DNA from: a virus
Length of the DNA stretch: 43,434 bases
IMG/VR virus record: IMGVR_UViG_3300012354_000005
Span: 1 to 43,434 of that record
Strand: one strand, 5' to 3'
Positions 13,078-20,490 of the stretch are shown in pieces (position 1 is the stretch's first letter; every line of letters starts with the position of its first letter). The position numbers and the translations under genes were made by a program. The notes under the pieces were generated by a model. The model had not been told where the DNA came from and did no database searches. It was given only the letters and a program-made list of their open reading frames with translations.

Positions 13078-15870
13078 GTGAAGAAATTCATCTTCCTCTT
13101 TCCTTTGTTCCTCTTGGTTTCTTCCGCCTACGCCGGCTGGGAACTGCAATACAGCAAAAACACAAAACTTAACCCGAGCGGAAACCTGTTCTGGTTCGCT
13201 TTCCCGACGAAGGACGGCGTTCACATGATCGTTAAGGACAAGACTTTCTCGAACCCGGAAAGCATCGCGGCCAAGTTCTCCATCGACGCGGGCAAATTCA
13301 AATCGGCGGGAGGCGGCACGCCTACGGTCCGGCTTTACTTCCAGGAATGCGGCGACGACGGAGTATCGAACTGGAAACGCTGGTGGAGCAATCCCTACAG
13401 CGCGAAGCTCGGCCCCGGCGGCACCTACACGCTCATCGTTCCGCTCACGCCAAAGAACTGGTCGAGTCTCTACGGCGGCTGGGGAACGGAGAATCCGAAG
13501 GAGTTCTACAAGGCGGTCAATAACACTTGTAAAGAAGGCTTCGCGTACGGCGATCAATTCGGGTTCGCACACGGCGCCTGGCTCACTATCGGCGCGGCAA
13601 AGTTCAAGCTCCTCAACTGGTGGCACCCGAAGCGTGTGACGCCGACACCGACACCGGCTTCCCCGATCATCTCGCCACCCCCGACGGTTACGCCAGTGCC
13701 GTGGTACTCGGCGACGCCGAAGCCCTCTCCTTCGCCTACGGCTACGCAGAGTCCAACGCCGAAACCGACCCCTACTCCCACGGCGTCAGGGACGCCGTCT
13801 CCATCGCCGAGGCCGACTCCCACGCCTGTGCCTACAGCGACTCCGCCGATCATTAACGGGATCCAGCAATATGGAACCGCAGCTGACGGAACAAAGCTTC
13901 ATTGGAAGCCTTACAAGCCTGCCGGGAACGGCCCGTGGCCGTTCGCCCTGATAATTCCCGGCGGCGGATTCAGGCATTGCAACATCACGAACGAAGGTTC
14001 TCAAGTGGCTACGGACCTGGCCGCAGCCGGAATTTACGCGGTCGTGATCGAGTATCGACCGGACACCATTAAGTTGCCGGGCCAAATCAGCTCCGGTCGA
14101 TGGCACGAGCAGACAGACGACGTCCAAATGGCAGCTGCCGCCGCGCGCAGAAACCCGCTTTGTAACGGAAAAGTTGGTGCGGTTGGAGGCAGCGCCGGTG
14201 GAACCCACGCGGCATCCCTCGTCATACAACCGGGAGGCGTGGACGCATCAGTCTGCTTGTCCGGCGCGTACGATTTCAGCGACCGCACGGCTGCCCCGCA
14301 ATATCTCGATGCGCAAACGCGCGACTTCAACGATTACACCGGGACGACTGACCTGGCGAGGCAACTTTCGATGTCGCCCATCGCTTTCGTCAACTCAGGC
14401 GTCAAGCCGATATTCTTGGAGCGCGCGCAGAACGATCCGATGCCAGCCGCGCATCAGCGAAAACTGCTCGCGAAATTGCAGGCGGTCGGAGTGACTGATT
14501 ACATAGAGTTCACCGTCTCCGGCAACCAGCACAGTTTCGCTAACTGGACTGTTTCCACGACCAGCGGCACGGTCAGGGACAGGGCGATAGCGTGGCTGAA
14601 GTCGAAGCTCGGCAAGCCGGCGCCGACTCCTACCGCTAGTCCCACGGCGTCAGGGACGCCGTCTCCATCGCCGACGCCTACCGCTACGCCCGGCGCTTAC
14701 AATTACCCAAAAGGCGTGTGGGGATTGGGCGGCGACACGCCCGAACTGCTCGCGCCTAACAAGGGACTCGTCGGCGTCAATCTCAGCCTGTTCTGGTACG
14801 AGGTTGAGAAGTCGGATGGCGCTTACGATTTTACGAAGCTGGATGCCAAGGTTGCCAAAGCGAAGGCGGCTGGCTTCACGCATTTAGTCGTCAGTGTAAC
14901 CGCGTCGTCAGAAAATGCGCCGGCCTGGTTAGTGAACGAACGTGAAGCTGCAGGGCAAGCCATTACCTTCCTTGATCCCGGACATGAGGGAACCACCTAC
15001 GGCAAACCGATCGTGACCGTGCTGCCGTGGGACACGCGCTACCAGGAGAAGCGGATCGCGTTGTACGCGGCCGTGGCCGCGCACTACAAAGATGACCCTG
15101 CAATCATCGGGAGCTTTACTCCCTTTGCCAACCACCGGACGAACGACTGGAACATCACCGACTCGGTCACAACGCTGACCAACATACCGTCATCGTCCTG
15201 TCCGCCACCGGCCGGTTCTTACGTTGATGGAACTTTAGTCACGCACGGCGACGGAAGTTGCAACGTCGGCATTGACCAGCCGTCGCAATGGCTCGCGAAA
15301 GGCTGGACACGCGACAAGATGTTGAACGTCGGGAAAGAGATCATTGCCGCGAACTCAGCGGCGTGGCCGGGCAAGATTTTGAAGCTGCCAATCGGCGGAC
15401 TGGACACGCGTCTCGCCAATACTTCACCAGATCCGCGCGACGGCGGGCCGGGCAACTACTCGACGCTCGCCTGGGAAACGGTGGACTGGCTCGATAAGCA
15501 GCCGTTCGCCAGCCAGGTATACATCTCGCGCAACGTGGTGTCGGCGACATGGGGGCCACCGCCGGCCACCGAACCCAGCTACGGCTCGGAAGCCTACATC
15601 AAATGGATGATCTTTAAGCGCGTCCCACTGGCCGGACTCCAAACCGTAACCAGCGCATCGATGTGTGTACCGGACGGAGTGACCCTCTGCCGGCTTAATG
15701 GCAACCAGCCGACCACGGATTTGAAGGACGTCATGCAGCGCGCTCTCAATGCGATGGTCGGTTACGGGGTGCCATTCGCCGAAGAATGGTACGCGGATGC
15801 GAAGAACCCGGACTTCTTCGACATGACCGTTGCCGCGACCAAAGCAATGGGTGGCACGCCAAGACCATGA
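13078..15870 (+). CDS. Secreted multidomain esterase / glycosidase-like enzyme (930 aa)
   Basis: A signal peptide (residues 1-19, cut after AYA) leads into an N-terminal beta-rich domain (20-185) that may bind carbohydrate. A Pro/Thr/Ser linker (186-258) follows, then an alpha/beta-hydrolase domain (about 259-512). The hydrolase has oxyanion motif PGGGF (295-299), nucleophile S372 in GGSAGG, D453 and H485. A second Pro/Thr/Ser linker (513-545, partly the same DNA as the first) leads to a TIM-barrel-like glycosidase domain (546-930; NLSLFWYEVEKSDGAYDF, then FTHLVVSV and a late FAEEWYADA). It probably acts outside the cell on acylated polysaccharide. Its esterase is related to that in the tail protein at 36665. 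The GTG start is preceded by heptads instead of a ribosome site. Confidence 0.8.
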   Translation: MKKFIFLFPLFLLVSSAYAGWELQYSKNTKLNPSGNLFWFAFPTKDGVHMIVKDKTFSNPESIAAKFSIDAGKFKSAGGGTPTVRLYFQECGDDGVSNWKRWWSNPYSAKLGPGGTYTLIVPLTPKNWSSLYGGWGTENPKEFYKAVNNTCKEGFAYGDQFGFAHGAWLTIGAAKFKLLNWWHPKRVTPTPTPASPIISPPPTVTPVPWYSATPKPSPSPTATQSPTPKPTPTPTASGTPSPSPRPTPTPVPTATPPIINGIQQYGTAADGTKLHWKPYKPAGNGPWPFALIIPGGGFRHCNITNEGSQVATDLAAAGIYAVVIEYRPDTIKLPGQISSGRWHEQTDDVQMAAAAARRNPLCNGKVGAVGGSAGGTHAASLVIQPGGVDASVCLSGAYDFSDRTAAPQYLDAQTRDFNDYTGTTDLARQLSMSPIAFVNSGVKPIFLERAQNDPMPAAHQRKLLAKLQAVGVTDYIEFTVSGNQHSFANWTVSTTSGTVRDRAIAWLKSKLGKPAPTPTASPTASGTPSPSPTPTATPGAYNYPKGVWGLGGDTPELLAPNKGLVGVNLSLFWYEVEKSDGAYDFTKLDAKVAKAKAAGFTHLVVSVTASSENAPAWLVNEREAAGQAITFLDPGHEGTTYGKPIVTVLPWDTRYQEKRIALYAAVAAHYKDDPAIIGSFTPFANHRTNDWNITDSVTTLTNIPSSSCPPPAGSYVDGTLVTHGDGSCNVGIDQPSQWLAKGWTRDKMLNVGKEIIAANSAAWPGKILKLPIGGLDTRLANTSPDPRDGGPGNYSTLAWETVDWLDKQPFASQVYISRNVVSATWGPPPATEPSYGSEAYIKWMIFKRVPLAGLQTVTSASMCVPDGVTLCRLNGNQPTTDLKDVMQRALNAMVGYGVPFAEEWYADAKNPDFFDMTVAATKAMGGTPRP

Positions 15871-16124
15871 AAATTCTAGCTCGTACAGACCTGTTTTGTA
15901 AGGTGTGTAAGGCCCTTGGAATTCCAACTCCAACCATCTTAGCCGGGCAGGAATATTTTTTAACAATCACGGCACACGGGTTTATCTACGCCATCGGTGG
16001 AGACTTGGAAATGTCCGTCACGCAGGAACAATGCTGTTTGGATTGTTATTGGCGATTTCAGGAAGAAAAGAAACTAAATAATGAAAAACGAACCCTCCCT
16101 ATCCAGCAGCGACTTAAAATATGA
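15867..16124 (+). CDS. Small zinc-ribbon-like protein (85 aa)
   Basis: Two Cys-x2-Cys pairs (FCKVCKALG near residue 10 and CCLDCYW near residue 60) flank a beta-like core, as in zinc ribbons. The ATG overlaps the stop of the 930-aa gene. Codon and base use are more AT-rich than the surroundings, as in the next gene, so this short stretch may have a separate origin. Function unknown. Confidence 0.65.
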   Translation: MKILARTDLFCKVCKALGIPTPTILAGQEYFLTITAHGFIYAIGGDLEMSVTQEQCCLDCYWRFQEEKKLNNEKRTLPIQQRLKI

Positions 16125-16285
16125 ATGAGTCAGAAGAAAAGCAAACTAACGAATGGAACGTGACGGAAGACGGTGTTGGTGTAGATACGGGAAGCGGAGT
16201 TTTTTACTCCCTTTGGGCACTGGGTATCGTTCAGTTCTACAATTCAACACGTGCCAAGGAAGTTAACGAAAGGAAACCCGATTAA
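16121..16285 (+). CDS. Small protein, unknown (54 aa)
   Basis: It starts MNESEEKQTNEWNVTEDGVG and contains one hydrophobic stretch (FYSLWALGIVQFY), which could be a short membrane helix or an amphipathic patch. It is ATGA-coupled to the zinc-ribbon-like gene and its stop touches the next ATG. AT-rich like its upstream neighbour. No family recognised. Confidence 0.5.
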   Translation: MNESEEKQTNEWNVTEDGVGVDTGSGVFYSLWALGIVQFYNSTRAKEVNERKPD

Positions 16286-16777
16286 ATGAGCACATCGGGT
16301 ACCTTAGGGTCTGCGCCAGTAAGGCTGAAGTTAACTGACCTAATAGCCGCGATGCACTCAGCAAAGCGACTAGATCCACAAAGTTGTCTTGAAAGACCAG
16401 ACCTAGATAGGGCTATTCGCTTGCTTCGATTGCCTTATCCGAACTGGCATCAGGCTTGGCACGGACTTGTGATGAAACGGATCACCAAATGGCTCTCAAT
16501 TTTGGTGCTTCTGTGCGGCTGTGCTGAGACACGACTCTACGATCGCGATCATCTCGCCGCCGTGATTCAAGGCGATGCAACGAACGTCACCTTCAAAAGC
16601 GGCGTCGTTTACTTTCACGCCGATGTGCTCAACCACAGCACGCCGACGATCGCCGCTGGCGTCGCTGTTTCGAAAGTATCGGGAATCGTCGGGTCAGTTG
16701 TAACAACCGGCATTACCGGAAACGCGGCTTCGTTAATTCCTGCCGCAATTTCCGCTGTGCCAACGCTCAAACCATAA
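16286..16777 (+). CDS. Lipoprotein, possibly with an extended or fused N-terminus (163 aa)
   Basis: The last 101 residues, from an internal ATG at 16472, are a clear lipoprotein precursor (MKRITKWLSILVLLCGCAET) with an Ala/Gly/Thr-rich mature region. The first 62 residues are a basic helical segment that would block signal function. GAAAGGAAA supports the 16286 start, while the internal ATG has no good ribosome site. The gene may be a fusion of a small cytoplasmic reading frame to a lipoprotein, or both starts may be used. Function unknown. Confidence 0.55.
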   Translation: MSTSGTLGSAPVRLKLTDLIAAMHSAKRLDPQSCLERPDLDRAIRLLRLPYPNWHQAWHGLVMKRITKWLSILVLLCGCAETRLYDRDHLAAVIQGDATNVTFKSGVVYFHADVLNHSTPTIAAGVAVSKVSGIVGSVVTTGITGNAASLIPAAISAVPTLKP

Positions 16778-16795
16778 AACACGAAAGGAAACCAA

Positions 16796-17650
16796 ATGCC
16801 AAAATTCTTCATCCCAGAAATCAAACTCGGCAAGCATAGGCTTGGCCGTCACATCAACCACGATCCGCGCTCACTCCGGTTCGTAGTGCCGCCGGCGAAA
16901 GTGGACAAGAGCGTGGTCTGGCCGCGACACATTCCAATCCTCGACCAGGGCAACCTCGGATCGTGCACCGGTAACGCCGAGACGGGCGCGCTCGGGTGCG
17001 ATCCGTTCTGGCCGACGTTCGACGCTGCGACGCAAGCGAGCTTGAACGAGAAAATGGCCGTCAAGATTTATTCGCTCGCGACGACAATCGATCCTTACCA
17101 AGGGCAGTATCCGCCTACCGATACCGGCTCGGACGGGCTGTCCGCCAGCAAGGCGGCGAAGCAGCTCAATTTCATCTCCGGTTACGTTTGGGCGACCTCG
17201 CTCGCCGAAGCCATGACCCTGATCCAGAACGGGCCGTTCATTGCCGGGACGGATTGGACGACCAACATGGACAAGCCGAACTCGGAAGGGATCATCAAAG
17301 ATCCCGCCGGCGGCCAGGTGCGCGGCGGTCACGAATACGTCTGCCGGGAACGCGACGCAGACAAAGGCTTGTGGTGGTTCGATAATTCATGGGGCGGCAC
17401 CTGGGGAAAAAGCGGGCGCTTCGCCTACGACGACGCCGGGCTTACCGCGCTCCTCGGTCGTGGCGGCGACCTGACTTCGTCCGTTCCGCTCACGAGTCCG
17501 CCACCGGTTCCAATTCCGGGCGATCCGGATCTGGTTACTTGGTGGACAGCCACGAAACCGTGGGCAACCGGGCGCACCTTCGTCGCCGGCAGCAAAGGCG
17601 GCGTGGCGTCGAAAGCCTGCATCGATCTGGCGGCTAAGAAAGGTCTGTAA
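16796..17650 (+). CDS. Papain-like (peptidase C1A) cysteine protease (284 aa)
   Basis: All catalytic elements are visible: Q51 and C57 in ILDQGNLGSCTGNA, H179 in RGGHEYV, and N197 in WWFDNSWGGTWGKSGRF. There is no signal peptide and only a short segment before the catalytic Gln, so no inhibitory propeptide of usual length is obvious. After the domain comes a Pro-rich linker (SPPPVPIPGDPD) and a C-terminal 45-residue basic module. GAAAGGAAACC precedes the ATG. It lies among lipoproteins and short genes before the head cluster. Its substrate is unknown; lysis aid, host-protein cleavage or defence are all possible. Confidence 0.85.
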   Translation: MPKFFIPEIKLGKHRLGRHINHDPRSLRFVVPPAKVDKSVVWPRHIPILDQGNLGSCTGNAETGALGCDPFWPTFDAATQASLNEKMAVKIYSLATTIDPYQGQYPPTDTGSDGLSASKAAKQLNFISGYVWATSLAEAMTLIQNGPFIAGTDWTTNMDKPNSEGIIKDPAGGQVRGGHEYVCRERDADKGLWWFDNSWGGTWGKSGRFAYDDAGLTALLGRGGDLTSSVPLTSPPPVPIPGDPDLVTWWTATKPWATGRTFVAGSKGGVASKACIDLAAKKGL

Positions 17651-17814
17651 TGATGATAACTGCCCGAGAGATCGAGCGGCTGCGAGCCGAATTGCCCGCC
17701 GGCAAAGAAACCTTCGATGCTGTGACTGTTGGCAAATTACTGGCTCTGATAGTTGTGCTTCAAGAGCGGCTTTGGGCAATCGCCGCTATCGCCAATAAAG
17801 GATACGAGGAATGA
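17650..17814 (+). CDS. Short helical protein (54 aa)
   Basis: It starts at a TAATG overlap with the protease stop and ends in an ATGA overlap with the next gene. The sequence (ITAREIERLRAELPAGKETF, then LLALIVVLQERLWAIAAIA) suggests a soluble helix and a hydrophobic helix. The family is not recognised. Coupling on both sides supports translation. Confidence 0.55.
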   Translation: MMITAREIERLRAELPAGKETFDAVTVGKLLALIVVLQERLWAIAAIANKGYEE

Positions 17815-17984
17815 TTAACTGGGTAAAATTCTTGGCTGAGTTGGTTTACGACATCGCCACCATCTATTCCCATCCAACCGGGCATCCGAACTTCGACAAC
17901 GCGGAAAGCAAACGTAACTGGCGTGAATCGCAAAAACCTCTGCCGCGTGGAATAAGCCATAACTCTCGCAATTGGCCGCGGTGA
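17811..17984 (+). CDS. Short protein, unknown (57 aa)
   Basis: It begins MINWVKFLAELVYDIATIYS and then becomes polar and Asn/Arg-rich. It is ATGA-coupled to the upstream short gene. No family recognised; possibly membrane-associated through the N-terminal amphipathic helix. Confidence 0.45.
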   Translation: MINWVKFLAELVYDIATIYSHPTGHPNFDNAESKRNWRESQKPLPRGISHNSRNWPR

Positions 17985-18026
17985 TCATTACGGAGGCTGA
18001 TCCCTCACTATGAAGCTAAAAACGCT

Positions 18027-18051
18027 AGGGAAACCAGGAAACCAGGAAAAA
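18027..18051 (+). repeat. CCAGGAAA-type dispersed repeat supplying a ribosome site
   Basis: Tandem GGAAACCAGGAAACCAGGAA ends a few bases before the ATG at 18054 and contains the AGGA that serves as its Shine-Dalgarno site. Related copies lie at 19941-19970 and 31097-31128. Confidence 0.75.
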
Positions 18052-18053
18052 AT

Positions 18054-18290
18054 ATGCACTACAAAAACGGCAGAGAAGCAAAGAACGGTGACAAGGTCGT
18101 GTTGATTCCATCATACGGTCCTCCGGTCGCGGGAATCCTCTACGACGCGACGCAGGGAAACGATTACTGCAACGGAAAAATTGCCATCACAACGACAACC
18201 GACCCATGCCCCAATCTTAAGGAATGCTTGCACGCTGACGACATCGCGACAGCAAACATTCCAGACTCGTCGGGGCGGACGGCATCGTAA
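18054..18290 (+). CDS. SH3-like small phage protein (78 aa)
   Basis: The pattern YKNGREAKNGDKVVLIPSYG, then VAGILYDATQGNDYCNGKIA and a late ECLHADDI, is one I recall from small proteins found near phage lysis or structural genes. It should form a small beta barrel. The role is unknown. It has a good ribosome site inside a dispersed repeat. Confidence 0.65.
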   Translation: MHYKNGREAKNGDKVVLIPSYGPPVAGILYDATQGNDYCNGKIAITTTTDPCPNLKECLHADDIATANIPDSSGRTAS

Positions 18291-18298
18291 AAAACACA

Positions 18299-18526
18299 AT
18301 GATGTTACCCGCCGGTCTCGCCATCCGTTTCAAAGGCAATAACTCCGATCGGTACGCGTCGGAGTTTGCCGATTCGTTACCGGGCCATTGCGCGCGGCAC
18401 GGGAGCAAGATCGTCATTACCCGGAGCACCCATATGCGGGTCAAGCTTCACCCGAACGGCGTCCACCCGCCCAAGGCGGCGGCGGCGATTCTCGATTTAA
18501 GTGCGCTCAGGAGCGATCACGAATGA
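18299..18526 (+). CDS. Small protein, unknown (75 aa)
   Basis: It starts MMLPAGLAIRFKGNNSDRYA and has several His and Cys (GHCARHGSK, HMRVKLHPNGVH) that could bind metal. It overlaps the next gene by ATGA. The family is not recognised. Confidence 0.5.
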   Translation: MMLPAGLAIRFKGNNSDRYASEFADSLPGHCARHGSKIVITRSTHMRVKLHPNGVHPPKAAAAILDLSALRSDHE

Positions 18527-18951
18527 TCGCGCGCTTGTTTTTCCAGGATGGCGAATCTCGCGCCCGCATTGTCATCAAGATCATCCTGGGCGGACTCATC
18601 CCCGGCATCTGTTTGATCCTTCTCGGGATTTACCTGCTCGGCGCCCAGATAAAAACTGATCGCAAGGAGCGGGCAAAGTTCGAGACGGAAGCTCGCGAAG
18701 ACATGGGGCTTCGGGCGAGGCAATGGCAAGCGCTTCAGACCCACAATCCAGAGCTAGCCGTGCCTCAGGTGGTCGAACCCGAAACCAATGGCAGCGGCCC
18801 CGTCATTGTTATCCCGCCAAAGCCCTCTCCTGATCCGACGCCGAAGCCGCAGATCAAAACCAGGACCGTCATCCGCTATAAACCGAAGCCTACGCCGTGG
18901 CCCTGGTGGAAAGCGCGACCCTCGCCCACGCCGAAATCCAAAACCCGATGA
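18523..18951 (+). CDS. Single-pass membrane protein with Pro-rich tail, spanin candidate (142 aa)
   Basis: After a short N-terminus there is one membrane helix (residues 17-42, IIKILGGLIPGIC-like, hydrophobic to LLGIYLLG), then a charged helical segment (DRKERAKFETEAREDMGLRA) and a Pro/Lys-rich tail. Membrane anchor plus periplasmic helix resembles an inner-membrane spanin, though the Pro-rich end is more like an outer-membrane spanin. This is position-based inference. The ATG at 18523 overlaps the upstream stop. Confidence 0.55.
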   Translation: MIARLFFQDGESRARIVIKIILGGLIPGICLILLGIYLLGAQIKTDRKERAKFETEAREDMGLRARQWQALQTHNPELAVPQVVEPETNGSGPVIVIPPKPSPDPTPKPQIKTRTVIRYKPKPTPWPWWKARPSPTPKSKTR

Positions 18952-18965
18952 AGGCCAAATGAAAA

Positions 18966-19397
18966 ATGAGATTGCTTCCTACCGTAATTGTGACCGTGGC
19001 CGGCAGCATAGCAACGGTTCTCGGCCAGGTCAGTTTGCCGTCACCAGGCGCCAGCGAATTCTTCGGCGTCCTCGGCTCTCTCGTTCTCATCGCGGTCTGC
19101 ATCCTGCTTTATTTCAACATCCAGGTGAGCCGGCGCAAATTGTCGGAACCGCACGATCCAACACGCCGGATCCTGCCCGACCCGATCCGGACCGAGACAG
19201 TGAAAGATTTCGTCACCACGCAGCATTTCGAGCGGTTCGATCAGGAGTCCAACCGGAAATTTACCGAGATCGGCAGGGAGATCGCCAAGGAAGGACGCCG
19301 TCTCGACCAGCGCATCAACGATGTGCTGACGGCCATCAGCAAGTTAGAAGGCGCGTTCCATCAATCACAACGGAGGCAGCATCCCAATGACAGATAA
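18966..19397 (+). CDS. Membrane protein with coiled-coil domain, holin/spanin candidate (143 aa)
   Basis: Hydrophobic segments occur at residues 4-20 (a signal-like LPTVIVTVAGSIATVLG) and about 33-50 (FGVLGSLVLIAVCILLYF). From residue 75 on, a long polar helix (NRKFTEIGREIAKEGRRLDQ, then RINDVLTAISKLEGAF) should form a coiled coil. It overlaps the next gene by 11 bases. Together with the preceding gene it may be part of the lysis cassette; no family match is recognised. Confidence 0.55.
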   Translation: MRLLPTVIVTVAGSIATVLGQVSLPSPGASEFFGVLGSLVLIAVCILLYFNIQVSRRKLSEPHDPTRRILPDPIRTETVKDFVTTQHFERFDQESNRKFTEIGREIAKEGRRLDQRINDVLTAISKLEGAFHQSQRRQHPNDR

Positions 19398-19665
19398 TTT
19401 ACACGACGAACGCCGTGCGCGCGCGCGCCTTGAGATTTTACGAGCTCTCGATCGCGTGTCCGGCCGGATGCTCAACGAAAATATTTTGTTTGCAGACATT
19501 AACCTGCACCTGGCGCCGCGTGCGCACTTGTCGGAGTTCCAAGCGGCGCTGCTCGACCTGGAACAAATGGGCTTGATCGTGCGCGTGTTCGACACACTTG
19601 GCGGCCCGTTCCGGGTGATGATCACCGATGCCGGCCGCGCGGAGCTCGCAGCTCGGGAGACATGA
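19387..19665 (+). CDS. Winged-helix-like protein, first of a tandem pair (92 aa)
   Basis: It starts MTDNLHDERRARARLEILRA and shares most of its length with the next gene: NLHDxR, an RLEIL helix, a central NL(H/Y)xxPxxxLSEF, a DLEQMGL motif and a final (I/L)TDAGRA. DLEQMGL followed by a glycine hairpin and TDAGRA is a typical end of a winged-helix domain. It is probably a DNA-binding protein next to the terminase genes, perhaps analogous to Mu Mor/C or terminase accessory factors (inference). Confidence 0.65.
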   Translation: MTDNLHDERRARARLEILRALDRVSGRMLNENILFADINLHLAPRAHLSEFQAALLDLEQMGLIVRVFDTLGGPFRVMITDAGRAELAARET

Positions 19666-19668
19666 CCA

Positions 19669-19941
19669 ATGGATAATTTGCACGACCAACGGAAAGCACT
19701 CGTCCGGCTCGAGATCCTGAAAGCCGTTAATAAGGCGTCCGGGTTTCTTCTCCCCGAGAACGTGTTGCATCGAGATCTGAATCTCTATGTGCTGCCGGCT
19801 GTTTTGCTTTCCGAATTTCGCGGTGAACTCCAGGACCTCGAACAAATGGGACTCGTCGTCATCGTGCCGGGCGGACTCGGCGGCGCCCGTAAAATCAAAC
19901 TGACCGATGCCGGCCGCGCCCAGGTGGCGAGCAATCTCTGA
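19669..19941 (+). CDS. Winged-helix-like protein, second of a tandem pair (90 aa)
   Basis: It is a clear paralogue of the preceding gene (same start MDNLHDQRKALVRLEILKAV, same DLEQMGL and TDAGRA motifs) and follows it by 3 bp. Sequence divergence outside these motifs means the duplication is not recent. The pair may form a heterodimer. Confidence 0.65.
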   Translation: MDNLHDQRKALVRLEILKAVNKASGFLLPENVLHRDLNLYVLPAVLLSEFRGELQDLEQMGLVVIVPGGLGGARKIKLTDAGRAQVASNL

Positions 19942-19971
19942 ATGAATCTGGAACCCAGGAAGCCATGAAGC

Positions 19972-20490
19972 ATGAGGAAACCGAGAAGCGATTCGAAGCT
20001 GCTGAACCTGCCGGACGAGAAAAAGGATCCAATTCTCGATTGGATGCTGGGCGGGATGTCCTACACGGCCGTGCGCGAGATGGTCGCAAAAGAATTTGGA
20101 ATCAAATCGTCGCCGGCTGCGCTCTCTGCCTTTTATGCGCAGGAAGCGCCCAAGCGGTTCATCAAGCAACGGTTGAAATCGCTCTCGGTAGCGGCGGAGA
20201 TTGCCGACGAGGCGCAGAAAACGCCGAGCATGTTCGCGCCGGCCACCATCGAACGTATGCAGCAACTCGCGTTCGAGCAAAGCATCACACCTGGCGCGGA
20301 CCCGGACACGGTCAAATCATTTTTTATGATGATGCTCAAAGCGCGCGATCAAGATCTGGAATCGCGCCGCGTTGCTCTTCTCGAGGAGAAAGCGAAGCAA
20401 GCCGAGAAAGCGTCTGGCGTGGTGACGGATTCGAAACTCACCCCAGAGGAGAAACAGATTCGTTTGAAACAAATCTTCGGTGCTGCCTGA
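19972..20490 (+). CDS. Small terminase subunit-like protein (Mu gp27-type, 172 aa)
   Basis: An N-terminal HTH (LDWMLGGMSYTAVREMVAKE, then FGIKSSPAALSAFY) binds DNA. A long helical middle follows with a charged coiled-coil-like end (RRVALLEEKAKQAEKASG) and a late LTPEEKQIRLKQIFG. Length and order directly before the large terminase fit the small-terminase or DUF3486 proteins of Mu-like phages, which recognise the packaging site near the left end. The AGGA for the ATG at 19972 comes from a CCAGGAA-type repeat. Confidence 0.75.
   Translation: MRKPRSDSKLLNLPDEKKDPILDWMLGGMSYTAVREMVAKEFGIKSSPAALSAFYAQEAPKRFIKQRLKSLSVAAEIADEAQKTPSMFAPATIERMQQLAFEQSITPGADPDTVKSFFMMMLKARDQDLESRRVALLEEKAKQAEKASGVVTDSKLTPEEKQIRLKQIFGAA

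Noticed and set aside
13778-14690. Near-identical DNA in the two linkers of the 930-aa gene as a mobile repeat
   Set aside because: It only encodes the Thr/Pro/Ser linker and is better explained by linker expansion within the gene.
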